Of a stretch of DNA of 64,000 bases, positions 12,777-23,015 are shown piece after piece. The DNA comes from Stromatinia cepivora. Its lineage: Eukaryota; Ascomycota; Leotiomycetes; Helotiales; Sclerotiniaceae. Position 1 is the stretch's first letter. Each line of letters opens with the position of its first letter. The notes under the pieces were generated by a model that was not told the DNA's origin, did no database searches, and was given only the letters and a program-made list of their open reading frames with translations. The DNA lies in NCBI GenBank assembly GCA_014898415.1, contig RCTD01000014.1, forward strand, positions 186,001-250,000. Reading direction: 5' to 3'. A program made the translations under genes and the position numbers.

Positions 12777-13563
12777 GAATCAGATTCATAATTGTACATG
12801 ATTTTTGGATGAAATGGATGAACATACATACATAACTGTATGGAGTACGGCACACTTGTATAAGGAATTCTTAGAGAGATGAGGTGGAAAAATTGGACCA
12901 TGGTGTTTCCGGTATACCCAGTGGGATCACAAATTATTAGGTTGGATATCATCATTCATTGATTGGTCTTGGACGGCGGTGCGGCAACGCTCTATTGGGT
13001 ATTATCGGCGCATTTTTTAGGTTGTTTGTATTTTTGGAAAATGCATTGTTGGATAGGGTCTAAGCGGCACGGTTGAGATTGAACGAACACGATGAAACAA
13101 CATGAGTACTTATGATATGGGAAGGCGTACAAATCGACTATGGGTGTGGTTGTTTATGCATTAACGAATAGACCGTCTGCATTGGGGGAATGCAGGGCAC
13201 AACAGTATATACTTCAGGCATAGAATATCAAAAATTGTATTTGAGTCCATCGGGAAATTTGAATGACATTGTTTGCCATGCATGGCTTTGTTGCTCTGTT
13301 CCATCTTGTATCGAAATTCTCCTAAATAGGGAAGGAAGCTGAAAGATAGGAGTATCTAATAGTCTAAACTCCAATCCAATAATCAGGGATTTTTGGATAT
13401 CGAGATCATTTTGATTATTGAAATCTATTTCGAACAATAAAGTTATTGAAATAGTCAAAGTATTTTTAAAGATTCAAGCTTGTCGAAGTGATGGAGAAGT
13501 ATCATGGTATTTACATTTCGTCTATAGAGTCTAACTAGGGATACAATTCCAGCACATTTCCCA
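12777..13563. other. Convergent intergenic region
   Basis: About 0.8 kb between the 3' ends of the arrestin and NmrA-like genes. AT-rich, with small ORFs that show no motif. Nothing supported. Confidence 0.5.
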
Positions 13564-14550
13564 TTACTTAATCAACTTCTTCAAAATAGCTTCCAAATCT
13601 GCATCAGTCTTCTCCTTCAAACCCAGCAATTCATTATCAGTCTTCTCCATTTTCGAACCATACCCCTTTCCGAAAATCGAAATGATAATATAACCCATCA
13701 TAACCTCCATGGTAATTTCCCCCTTTGCAAGCTTCTCATTCGAAGACGCAAGAATGTTAGCCGTCTCCACATGAACCGGCTCCCATTTCTTCTCTGGCGC
13801 AATCTTCTTTGCAAGCTCCAAGAGATGGTTTTGGGTTGTTTGAATATCTTGGATGTAGACGGCTCGATTTTTCGTCTCTTCGAATTTTTCGAGGACGCCG
13901 ACGACGGCATGACCGATGGTTTCGAGTGTCGTAGTGCTGAAAAGTTGGTCGCCTCCATCGTAGATGGTGGGTTTTCCAGAGGTAAGATCGAGCAGGAGTT
14001 TATGCTCGAGTCCCCAATCGAGAAAAGGTCCGTTGCGGATATAGGTGTATGTCAAGGATGGATTTTTCGCAGCAGCGGCTTCGAGATGCGCTGCGGTGGA
14101 TATTTTGTGGCCGAAGACTGGGAGAGCTTTGGTGAGGGGGTTGGCGAGGTTAGAACCGAATTCTGAGGGGAGGAAACGTTTTACGCCGGCGGCGACACTG
14201 GCGTCGATTAGGAGGGTTTGGCCTTGAAGGCCGGGGGAGCCGACGCAGGAGATTACGGCGTCGATTTTTTGGGATTGCAGGGCGGAGGTGAGGGACGGGG
14301 TGGAGCTGAAGTCTACTGGGAGGACTGTTACTGAGGAGGGGAATTGTGGGGTTGATGTGGAGCCGGCGCGGGTGAGGACGGTGATGTTGAATTTGTTGGA
14401 TTGGACTAGAATGTCGAGGATGGGTCTGCCTAGGGAACCGGAGGCCTGGGTTTGTTTGGGTTAGATATTGTGGGAGACTTTGGGGAGGAGAGGAGAGGGG
14501 GGAATGGCTTTACTTACACCGGCGATGGCTACGTTCTTAATGATACTCAT
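13564..14550 (-). CDS. NmrA-like/isoflavone-reductase-like NAD(P)-binding protein
   Basis: Atypical short-chain dehydrogenase of the NmrA/phenylcoumaran-reductase group, with a Rossmann fold that binds NAD(P)H. Exons 14550..14518 and 14445..13564; the 72 bp intron (GTAAGT/CAG) falls inside the dinucleotide-binding loop in phase 0. Spliced, it reads NVAIAGASGSLGRPIL, giving GxxGxxG at residues 11-17. Predicted 304 aa, normal for the group. PSEFGSN and the later YTYIRNGPFLDW stretch are typical of NmrA-like proteins. The intron is necessary: without it the protein lacks the nucleotide-binding loop. Members are either reductases of specialised metabolism or redox-sensing regulators that lack catalysis; the sequence alone does not decide. 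Cytosolic or nuclear, with no signal peptide. Confidence 0.87.
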
Positions 14551-14651
14551 GGTGAAGAGGATTTGGTGTGATTGATAGTTTTGAGATGATAGAATAGATA
14601 GATGGATGGATGATTGAAGTAAGATTATCTTTCATGGAATACTGGGTCATT

Positions 14652-14676
14652 TATATATATATATATATATATATAT
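14652..14676. repeat. TA dinucleotide microsatellite
   Basis: Uninterrupted run of about 12 TA units, about 100 bp upstream of the NmrA-like start codon. Probably length-variable among isolates. Confidence 0.9.
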
Positions 14677-16079
14677 TTCTAGTCTCAAATCACGACATCA
14701 GGGCGGGGGGAGACAGGTGGGAGCCGAAATACACGCTCTGCTCTTTAATCATCAAACCTAATTTATAGAGGGTAGAGAAAATGCTAGAATTCTTTGCTGC
14801 GGTTTGCTCCCAATTGGGTTTGTAGGGATATGGTTCATCATTTGATGGGATATGCGTTACAGTTGGTCGTTACGATCTTTGTGACTTTCTCATTATTACC
14901 TCTTGGATAAGCATAAGGATAAGGAGAAGGTTGATGTGCTGGTTTTAGGGAGTCAGGTTGACCCTCCTTCATCAAATGGCCATCGTGGAGATATCCGGAA
15001 ACTTTTCTTTAATCAAACAGATGGTCAGGAAAATATCACACAGCCTTTGAATCAACCTTTTGCTTGAAAAATTCTTCTTCAATTTAGAAACTTAGATCGG
15101 CTCCCGCGTCCTTGAATATACTAACACTACATCAAGATTCCCGCTCGTTCAGACTTCGGACTCCATTCTCCCTCAATCATTTAGCTTAGGGGTCCAAGAG
15201 AAAATGCTAGGAATCTTCCCTTGAATAGGGCTGTAGGGGCATTATCCATAATTTGAATGTTGTGAAACTATGTTGTGACGTTTCTTTGGGGATTTCATGG
15301 CTCGGCTCATCCCTCATTCTTGAGGGTCAATTCCGAGTTTCGGATGGTGAAATTTTGAGTTTGGTTTACTATACACAGGTAGGTACGAGTATCCATCTGA
15401 ACTTCTAAGATATCAGAGATCAGATATATATAGAGAGGATAAAAGCTTGCAAATATAGTTATTGTTGTCTACCCAATAGAGACCACATTCATTCACTCCT
15501 ATGTTTTTTGGGGGGGTCATAACAATTCGATCAAAGAATTGTTCTAGCGTTTCATTATGGGCTCACCGGGACGAAGCTTTCCCGCACAACAAGCCATCGA
15601 CCGTCACAAAAGCTAAATGTTGTATAAATTTTTCGAAGCTTTGAATAAACATTACTTCTGAAACTTGACTTTATTCTATTGGTAGCTCAATCTTCAATTA
15701 GCTAGTTAAATATCAGAAGCTCATTAATTGTATAAAAAATTTCTTCTTACTGGTGTTCTAGAGACTAGCTAGAAATGCAGATCTTAAGCGAACTAGGCTT
15801 TTACTAAGGAGTTAGTGATTTACCGGCCTTCATCCCCAATCGAGGATGACCGATCTTCGGCCGCCCTTCTCCCTCGTCCTCCTCCGCAGCACCACTTAAA
15901 GATGATAATCAAGCTCTTGGGATCTCTCTCTTTCGTAATCTGATCACATCCCTTCCTGAAACCGAGAAAAGGGGTATCACGTGACGTATTCCTGCAGTCC
16001 GATCGCGACCACCTCACGGACCTGGAACTTTCGTTAGCATGGTATACGATGGATGAAATGATTCCTAAGCATCTAGGCC

Positions 16080-16191
16080 TTTGATTGTCGAATTTGAATC
16101 GGAATATTTGATGACTCTTGCTGAGCTGGGGTTGACGTTGTTAAGCCCGAAAGTTCATTTGATTGTCAAATCCGAATCGGGATATTGATGA
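16080..16191. repeat. Imperfect direct repeat upstream of the zinc-finger regulator
   Basis: Two near-identical copies of about 34-35 bp at 16080-16114 and 16158-16191, 78 bp apart start to start. Both begin TTTGATTGTC and contain GAATCGG and TATTTGATGA/TATTGATGA; they differ by a few substitutions and a one-base indel. They end about 60 bp before the preferred start codon, so they lie in the promoter or leader. They could be duplicated regulator sites; no known site is recognised. Confidence 0.7.
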
Positions 16192-16251
16192 GTGCTATGC
16201 GGTTTACCTACATTCGATTTTGATGTACTACATATTTCCTCGGTCGCGTGC

Positions 16252-18687
16252 ATGGATAGCCAAGAAACTCCCTCCAGATGGCTCTGTCAATTTCAAGGTT
16301 GTAAGAAGTCATTTCAGCGAAAAGAACATTTGACTCGACATCAGAAATCCCATTCCGATACGTCCCCAGCACATATTTGCAGAATATGTCATAAAGAATT
16401 CTCTCGCAGTGATGGACTGCAGAGACACCTCGGACGTCATGGACAACAATTTAAGAAGCCAATTGGTCGAAGTAGAAGAGCATGCACGGCTTGCCATTCT
16501 AGTAAGATCAAATGCGATGGAAAGAGTCCATGCTCAAGGTGTGAGAAGAGGAGGATTCCTTGCAAATATGGTGCAAGGCAAGAATCGCCTGCGGTAACCG
16601 GGGAAAGTAGCCGAGAGGAAGTTTCTATGGGAAATGATAGTGATGAGGAAGGGCCAGAGTCTGTCATGTCTGAAAATTTAACTGGGAATGAGAACTCTGT
16701 CGGTAGTCTACGGTCTGATCAGACATCCAATCTTGTTGAGGCATTTGTTACGGGTCGAACATCCGATGCTACTCAGACATTCAATTCTGATCAACCATCC
16801 AATGCGGCTCAGACATTCAACTCGATTCCAACGGGCAGCCCTTTAGAAGAACCACATGGATCATCAGCAAGCATAACAGTACTAGACGGTTCGCTTACTG
16901 CCGAAAAAAATTGGACTTCACTGGCTTTGGGACGCATACCTCAGGGGATTGTTGATTGGTCAAATCTAAGAATCCAACAAGATGCACCTCAAACTGGAGA
17001 AGCGTGCCAAAATCCCCCTCTTCCCATCTCTAACCCCGACTACCTGTGTTCAGTGACCAAAGAAACTGGCGAGAGATACCGCACTATATACTTTGCCCAC
17101 TTCCACGATCGCTGGCCCATAGTCCATTCACCATCTTACGAGGATACTGAGGAGGTCCCAAAGCTTCTCCTCCCATCTATATTGATGATTGGTGCTTGGA
17201 TCGATGGAACTCCAAGCTCGAGATATTGGGCTCTGAAAGTTCACCATAATTTGGTAAAACGTATCCTTCCACGTCTGTGTCAACTAGATGATATAGACAC
17301 GATGACGCAGCCTCTGCCCCTTGTTTTGTACCAATGCACCTTACTGAATATTATCTTAGCATCATATTGCGGGAAGCGTGACATTCTGGCAAAAGGATTG
17401 GTTTTGCGTAATCTCCTTGCTACCTCCATATACGAGGTTGGGATTTTAACTCCTGGGACTATCTATTTAGATGATAAACCGGGTTTCTTTCTGCCATTAC
17501 ATCTGGTTAAACAACAACAAAGACAGAGAATTGCAGTTGATCTATTCAAGATTGATACATATTTTAGTGTCATAAAGGGACAGCCACTATTGATCAAACC
17601 AGAAGAACTACACTTCAGTATTCCCGAAACTTTCGCACATTGGAATGCCGATGGACTTCCAATCTGGGAAGTCCGTCGACTGGATGAACCGAAATCTAGA
17701 AGCCAACGGTCAATTAATATGATGTTTGAAGAGGTAATCCTCGGAACGATTAATTTTTCGGAGAATGAATCTATGCTGGAGGATATCCAAATTTGTCTTT
17801 GGGCCATGCAGTCGCAAATCTCGCAACTTTCAAAGCAAAGCCCACCTCAGAGACAGAACGAACTAAGTCTAAATATTCAAAGGGAATCGTTGAAGCGGCA
17901 GCTAGAATCGCTAAAACGTGGATTGACGAAACTTTGCACAAAGATATCCAGCCGGGAGGTGTTGGAACAAGCGGGTCATTCTCCAGTACGATACTATTAT
18001 GGAGTTGAAGACCATGACAAGCCCGGATGGGAAAACATCGTCTCCCGACGGATTCACCGGTTCACATTCGACACTTCCATACTATATCACCTGATGAGTC
18101 TACAAGTATTCGCCGAGACGAACATTCTAAGAATGCTTGCCAAAGATCCCGCGATCCCTGATAACCTCCGAGGAGTCTTCGGGGAAGTATATTCTCACCC
18201 ACATACCTCACGTATATCAGCAGTACGCGCATGGACACAAGACTCCAATTCCCGACGCGCATTATGGCACGCCACCGAAATCCTCCTCAGCCACAATAAA
18301 CTCAACATGACCTCCTCCCTCGTCGACTTCATCCCCGATCCCATCTCCTACATCGCTGTAGCCTTCGCAGCACTAGTCATCTGGACCCATTGTATGTACG
18401 GTCAAGAAACCTGCAATCCCGACTCATCTGTATCAGGACCTATTCCTCACAACGTGGGCATGTTCATCGAGTTGACGAAACTAAGCGAGGTGATGAATGG
18501 CGCGTCGTATGATGAGAGGGCCAAGGAGGTTTGGATTGAGAGCGGGGCTTGTTTCCGAGCTTCGATTGAAAATGTTCAGCTGTGTAGTTCTAATGTGGGG
18601 ATTTTGATGGGGAAGCTACGGGCTCATATACCGCGTGATTGGGAGATTGTAGAGGAGATTGCGCCGAATATTTTTGGGGAGGTTTGA
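16252..18687 (+). CDS. Transcription factor with two C2H2 fingers plus Zn2Cys6 cluster
   Basis: Nuclear DNA-binding regulator, single exon, 811 aa from the ATG at 16252. An in-frame ATG at 16192 would add 20 residues without domain content. The DNA-binding part is composite: C2H2 finger 1 (Cys12, Cys17, His30, His34), C2H2 finger 2 (Cys43, Cys46, His59, His63), then a fungal binuclear cluster Cys78-x2-Cys81-x6-Cys88-x5-Cys94-x2-Cys97-x6-Cys104. An acidic/Ser-rich linker follows, then a long helical region (about 270-760) like the fungal-specific transcription factor domain (YFAHFHDRWPIVHSPSY is typical of its start). C2H2 plus Zn2Cys6 is a known fungal combination but a minority form. It is followed 0.96 kb downstream by a co-oriented flavin monooxygenase, so a local regulator-target link is possible. 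Confidence 0.92.
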   Translation: MDSQETPSRWLCQFQGCKKSFQRKEHLTRHQKSHSDTSPAHICRICHKEFSRSDGLQRHLGRHGQQFKKPIGRSRRACTACHSSKIKCDGKSPCSRCEKRRIPCKYGARQESPAVTGESSREEVSMGNDSDEEGPESVMSENLTGNENSVGSLRSDQTSNLVEAFVTGRTSDATQTFNSDQPSNAAQTFNSIPTGSPLEEPHGSSASITVLDGSLTAEKNWTSLALGRIPQGIVDWSNLRIQQDAPQTGEACQNPPLPISNPDYLCSVTKETGERYRTIYFAHFHDRWPIVHSPSYEDTEEVPKLLLPSILMIGAWIDGTPSSRYWALKVHHNLVKRILPRLCQLDDIDTMTQPLPLVLYQCTLLNIILASYCGKRDILAKGLVLRNLLATSIYEVGILTPGTIYLDDKPGFFLPLHLVKQQQRQRIAVDLFKIDTYFSVIKGQPLLIKPEELHFSIPETFAHWNADGLPIWEVRRLDEPKSRSQRSINMMFEEVILGTINFSENESMLEDIQICLWAMQSQISQLSKQSPPQRQNELSLNIQRESLKRQLESLKRGLTKLCTKISSREVLEQAGHSPVRYYYGVEDHDKPGWENIVSRRIHRFTFDTSILYHLMSLQVFAETNILRMLAKDPAIPDNLRGVFGEVYSHPHTSRISAVRAWTQDSNSRRALWHATEILLSHNKLNMTSSLVDFIPDPISYIAVAFAALVIWTHCMYGQETCNPDSSVSGPIPHNVGMFIELTKLSEVMNGASYDERAKEVWIESGACFRASIENVQLCSSNVGILMGKLRAHIPRDWEIVEEIAPNIFGEV

Positions 18688-19643
18688 TGATTTAAGGGGT
18701 GCTGAAAAGTATTGTTCGGTTTCTCGATTTTCCGGCCTGCGGTTCAAAACTGAGAGGAGTTTGATTCCTTAGAATTGTTTAGAAGATTATAATAATTCTG
18801 AGTAGGTACTAGAATCTCTTGGAATATTCAACTGTATTCAAATATTCACAGCCGTATTAATCTAGCAGCACATCATCCTGATTTCTCAGCCCAAGCATCT
18901 TTTTAGAATAAATGTCAGACTCATCAATCCAATTGGTACCACAGACACCATGGAAATATAATCTCATCCACGTATAATGAATTTCTATCGAGGAGGTTTT
19001 ATGTTTATGTTACTCCATCAGCTCTCATATGTCTGTAGTATTCAATTCCATGTTACTCTCCGAACTGGATATCCAGGATGTACGGTGATCGTATCACTGA
19101 GCATTGTACACATACATACATATTATTCCTAAAGGCAGTGCAGGTTGGCTTGTGTATCGCAATATGGATACCGCTTAATTGGAGCGATTAAAATACTTGA
19201 TGATCTCTCTCGCAATAGTGGATATATTCGAGTATGTCTATGAAGGAAAGTAAGTACACGAACGAATAACTTTCAATTGCATGGCTTCTCGAAAAAGCCA
19301 ATTGGGATATGTTGCAAAAGCTGCGTGTTGTGCAACAGTGGGCGCTGTGTTTTATTTTTTGTCCAGCCCAAAATCTCACTCATCTTCATAGTCTACCCAC
19401 AAAAATCTGGCATTCGTCTGGGTGTTCTTTTTTTATGGACAAATAATCATGAGATAAGAATCTGCAGGTGGAGAATAAGTTGAGTCCTTTATGCATGCTC
19501 CCCACTGATCGGCTTGTTGCAGTTATGGATTAACTACAAAAGGTCTTACCATTAATTACTGAGATAAGAATATGGATTTGTGATGACCTTCATTACAACA
19601 ACCCTTCTTTCTACCAAATCGATTGATCGGTCAGGAATAAACG
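18688..19643. other. Promoter region of the flavin monooxygenase gene
   Basis: About 0.95 kb between co-oriented genes. AT-rich; no ORF with features. Short direct repetition around GGAT/CATAC motifs is not convincing. Confidence 0.45.
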
Positions 19644-21460
19644 ATGTCGGAAATAGATAGAGTTGATCTTGTAGTAATTGGGGCAGGTAAGGGTTCTCTA
19701 CTGAACAGATTTCCACTGCGATAAATTCATCTTTAGGAAAATCTAACGCCAGTCTGCTGACTTTCAATGCAATAGGTTGGTTTGGTCTTGCCGGCGCGAA
19801 AACCTATCTTCAAGTACACCCCAACGCAAGCATTGTCGTATTGGCCGATAATGCAACGATTGGAGGTGTATGGGCTAATGACAGGTTATATCCTGGGTTG
19901 AAAACGAATAATATGCTGGGAGCGCTAGAGTATAGCGAGTTTCCCTTGACCACGGAGAAATATGGTATTAAACCTGGAGAGTATATTCCTGGCCCGGTGA
20001 TCCACCAATATCTTGAAGATTACGCAAAGGAATACGACATCTACGATAAAATACGATTCGAGAGTAGAGCACTGTCAGCTGAGCATCAAGATGGAGGTGG
20101 TTGGATTGTCACGGTTGGATGTAGCAACGTTTCTGAATCTTTCGATGAATATAAAATATCTGCTTCGAAACTCATCGTTGCGACAGGATTAACTTCAGAG
20201 CCTTTTGTTCCTCCACTTCCTGGGGTCGAGAGTTTCACAGCACCGATGTTTCATTCGAAGGAATTTCCAAATTATCTGGATACCTTGGAGACAGCGAAAA
20301 ACGTATGCGTTTTTGGAGGCGCGAAGTCCTCTTATGATATGGCCTATGCTTATGCGTCAAAAGGAGTCCATGTAGACTGGATTATCAGAGAATCAGGACA
20401 TGGTCCGGGATGGATGGCCGAATCTTATGCCACCCCTCTCAAAATTTGGATCGAAAAGCTAGTCAACACCAGGATTTTGAGTTGGTTTAGTCCCTGCATA
20501 TATGGCGACTATGATGGATATGGGACGGCGCGTTCCTGGCTGCACGGCACAGCAGCTGGTCGTTGGTTTGTCGATAAATATTGGGAAAATACAAATAACG
20601 AGATAATAACGGTAAATAATTATGATGGACATCCAGAGACTGCGAAGCTTAAGCCCTGGTCGAATTCTTTCTTCGTTGGAACGATGCTTTCGATCCTGAA
20701 CCACGATACGGATATCTTCGAACTTGTCCGAAAAGGTGCAATATCTGTGCATATTGCTGACATTGTGAACCTAAGTGCAAATACCGTGAGCCTTTCGAAC
20801 GGTGACAAAATACAGACTGACGCTTTCGTCTGTGCTACCGGATGGAAACATACTCCACCACTAGAATTTCTTCCTAAAGGAATCGATCTAGGACTCCCTC
20901 ATATACCAAACTCCGAGGAACCAACTACTTTGATAGAAAGAGCCGATAAGGAGATCCTCTCTAAGTTTCCCAGATTAGAGGACCAGCCACTTTCCAGCAA
21001 GAAAGTGAAGCCAATGGAAGGAGCTCCGGAAGGGATCCTCGAACCATACAGACTATTCCGTTTCATGATCCCTCCTAAATTTGTAGAGTCTCGGGATATC
21101 GCTTTCATGGGATGCCTGACATCGATTTCTACAGCATTCATGGCTCAATTTCAAGCACTTTGGGTCACTGCTTTTTTCAGCAATAAAGTTTCTATTCCTT
21201 CCGACGTGGAATATCAAACCGTTCTGCATAGTAGATTTGGAAAATGGAGGTATCCTTCAGGGTTTGGCGCTAGACATCCTGATACTGTTTTTGATGGGTT
21301 GCCATATTATGACATGTTGCTCAAAGATATGGGATTGAGAAACCACAGAAAATCAGGATGGTTTTGGGAAATCTTTGAGCCATATAATGCCAAAGATTAT
21401 ATTGGTGTAGTAGATGAATTGAAGGAAAAAATAAAAGTCGAGGCAGTAAATGGATATTAG
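19644..21460 (+). CDS. FAD-dependent monooxygenase (flavin-containing monooxygenase type)
   Basis: NADPH/O2-dependent flavoprotein, expected to oxygenate a small organic substrate. Exons 19644..19686 and 19776..21460; the 89 bp intron (GTAAGG/TAG) interrupts the FAD loop. Spliced, it restores VVIGAGWFGLAG, i.e. GxGxxG at residues 13-18. Predicted 575 aa. TIGGVW (about residues 42-47) is the second FAD motif, LIVATGLTSEP the ATG-containing linker, and CVFGGAKSSYD (about 193-203) the NADP-binding Rossmann loop, with Ala in place of a canonical Gly. FxAPMFHSKEF stands where the FMO/BVMO fingerprint normally lies but matches it only partly. The domain order fits FMO-like enzymes of fungal specialised metabolism; substrate unknown. 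The first exon encodes only 14 residues and is easily missed. Confidence 0.88.
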
Positions 21461-21765
21461 AGATAGAGAGTCCTACCAATGAGAATGGCTTATAAGCGTT
21501 ATCCAGCCACAATAGGCTAGCCACAATAGGTTAGCCACAATAATATCAGGCTTCCATTCAGATTCACTACAGAAGCTGAAAACGTTTGCGTCAGCATAAA
21601 TCTTGAGAATTAGTCCTATATATTCATCAATTTGATCTTCCTCATTTTCAAGTCTACCTACATCGTTACTTTTATCGGCATAACACAGTATCTCCAAGAC
21701 CCTCCACAACAGCCCATCAATTTCACCACGTGACACTGTCTATTTCTCGAAACCTAATCATCAAG
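21461..21765. other. Short intergenic promoter of the bactofilin-like gene
   Basis: About 305 bp between co-oriented genes. A 12 bp phrase, TAGCCACAATAG and near variants, is repeated three times around 21505-21543. No gene seen. Confidence 0.5.
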
Positions 21766-22693
21766 ATGGTTCTCATCCCTGGCGATAATAAGGTTCAAAT
21801 CCCAGAACTTGCCGATACCGAAAGTCCACCCGCATACACGCCCTACGACACTCCGGCACAGTCCATCACCTCCGGCTACCCACCAGATTTCTCCTCTCTT
21901 CCCTCCCCCTCCTTCTCTACCGTCTCCACATCCACATTCACACCCACACCCACACTAAGCATTCCTGTTTCTAACGCCGTCTCATCTTCCCGCTCCGTTT
22001 CCCTTTCCGGCCCCCTCAAAATCCTCGACTCGGTCTCCGGTTCCTCATCCATCACATTATATCACCACATCACTGTAACCGGCCCCATTAAAGGCAGCGC
22101 AAAGGTAAATCTATCAGATAATGTCACTGTATCCGGTGATGTGAAAGCGAGTTCATCCGTGACATTAGATGGTGGAGAGGGAAAAGGAGGAGTAGTGATT
22201 ATGGGGACTGTGAGAAGTAGTGCGAATGTGGAGATGAGGGGGAATGTGTATGTGCAGGGAGATGTGAAGAGTAGTGCTAAGGTATTGTTGGAGGGAGTGG
22301 GAGGATTGGTGAAAGTTGGGGGAAAGGTGGATGCAAGTGGACCGGTTACTATTAGGGGAGCGGTGGAGGTGGGGAATGTGGAGAGCAGTGGGAAGATTGT
22401 TGTTCAGTCGTTGGAGAAGCAGGGGATTGTTTTGGGGGAGTTGGAATCGAGAGGTGGTATGGAGATTGAAGGAGATGTGGAAGTTCGGTGAGTGGATTGC
22501 CTGAGTGTGTGATGGCGTACGGACTGACATTTGGTTTAGTAATGATTTGAAGGCAAATGGTAGTGTAAAAATCAATGGAAAGCTGCATGTCCATGGAGAT
22601 TTTACCGTCCATGGCAATGTCAAAGTTCAGGCTGGTTCGGAATTCATTGTGAATGGGAGGAGAACTATACATGGGAAATTGAAGAATGCTTGA
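21766..22693 (+). CDS. Bactofilin-like polymer-forming cytoskeletal protein
   Basis: Exons 21766..22487 and 22540..22693; 52 bp intron (GTGAGT/TTTAG). Predicted 291 aa. Residues 1-75 are Pro/Ser/Thr-rich and probably disordered. From about residue 80 to the end there is a run of short beta-strand repeats alternating Val/Ile with Gly/Ser/Asn (VSGDVKASSSVTL, VYVQGDVKSSAKVLL, VKVGGKVDASGPVTI, then exon 2 LKANGSVKINGKLHVHGDF). This is the right-handed beta-helix signature of the bactofilin/DUF583 family, which in bacteria self-assembles into nucleotide-free filaments. The second exon keeps the repeat register, which supports the splice. I start at ATG 21766 because the open frame upstream has no ATG. 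No signal peptide or membrane segment. Function in a fungus is unknown. Confident of the fold, less of filament formation. Confidence 0.8.
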
Positions 22694-23015
22694 GAGTCAA
22701 GTACTTGCCTTCTACTTTATTGCCCCGTTTATGAGGGCAAAGAATTATATTCCATGTTCAGTTTCGGACATTGCAAACACGTTTCTCTTGGCTGTTTAGG
22801 ACCATAGTGTACCAATTCACCAATCACTTGATAGGCTAGCTTAAAATCAGTTTATAGTCATAAAAGCGATTTTTCAAGAAATCTATTGTACATTGAAAGT
22901 CCAACTATGGTATCTAATTTAGGCGCCTCCTGAATAATTTCCTACCCAGCCAGTATATATCTACCTCCAAAACTCCTAGAATATCCCATACCAGCGAAAA
23001 ATGGTTAAAACAATT
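22694..23015. other. Convergent intergenic region
   Basis: About 320 bp between the 3' ends of the bactofilin-like and phosphodiesterase genes. Nothing beyond 3' flanking sequence. Confidence 0.5.

Larger units (their letters stand above)
14551..16251. other. 1.7 kb divergent intergenic region
   Basis: Holds the promoters of the NmrA-like gene (minus) and the zinc-finger regulator (plus). Contains a TA microsatellite just upstream of the NmrA-like gene and a near-duplicate about 34 bp sequence just before the regulator (listed separately). No gene seen. Confidence 0.5.

Noticed and set aside
16252..22693. A full secondary-metabolite biosynthetic cluster
   Set aside because: A regulator, a monooxygenase and an NmrA-like protein are near each other, but no backbone enzyme is in the window, so a full cluster cannot be claimed.
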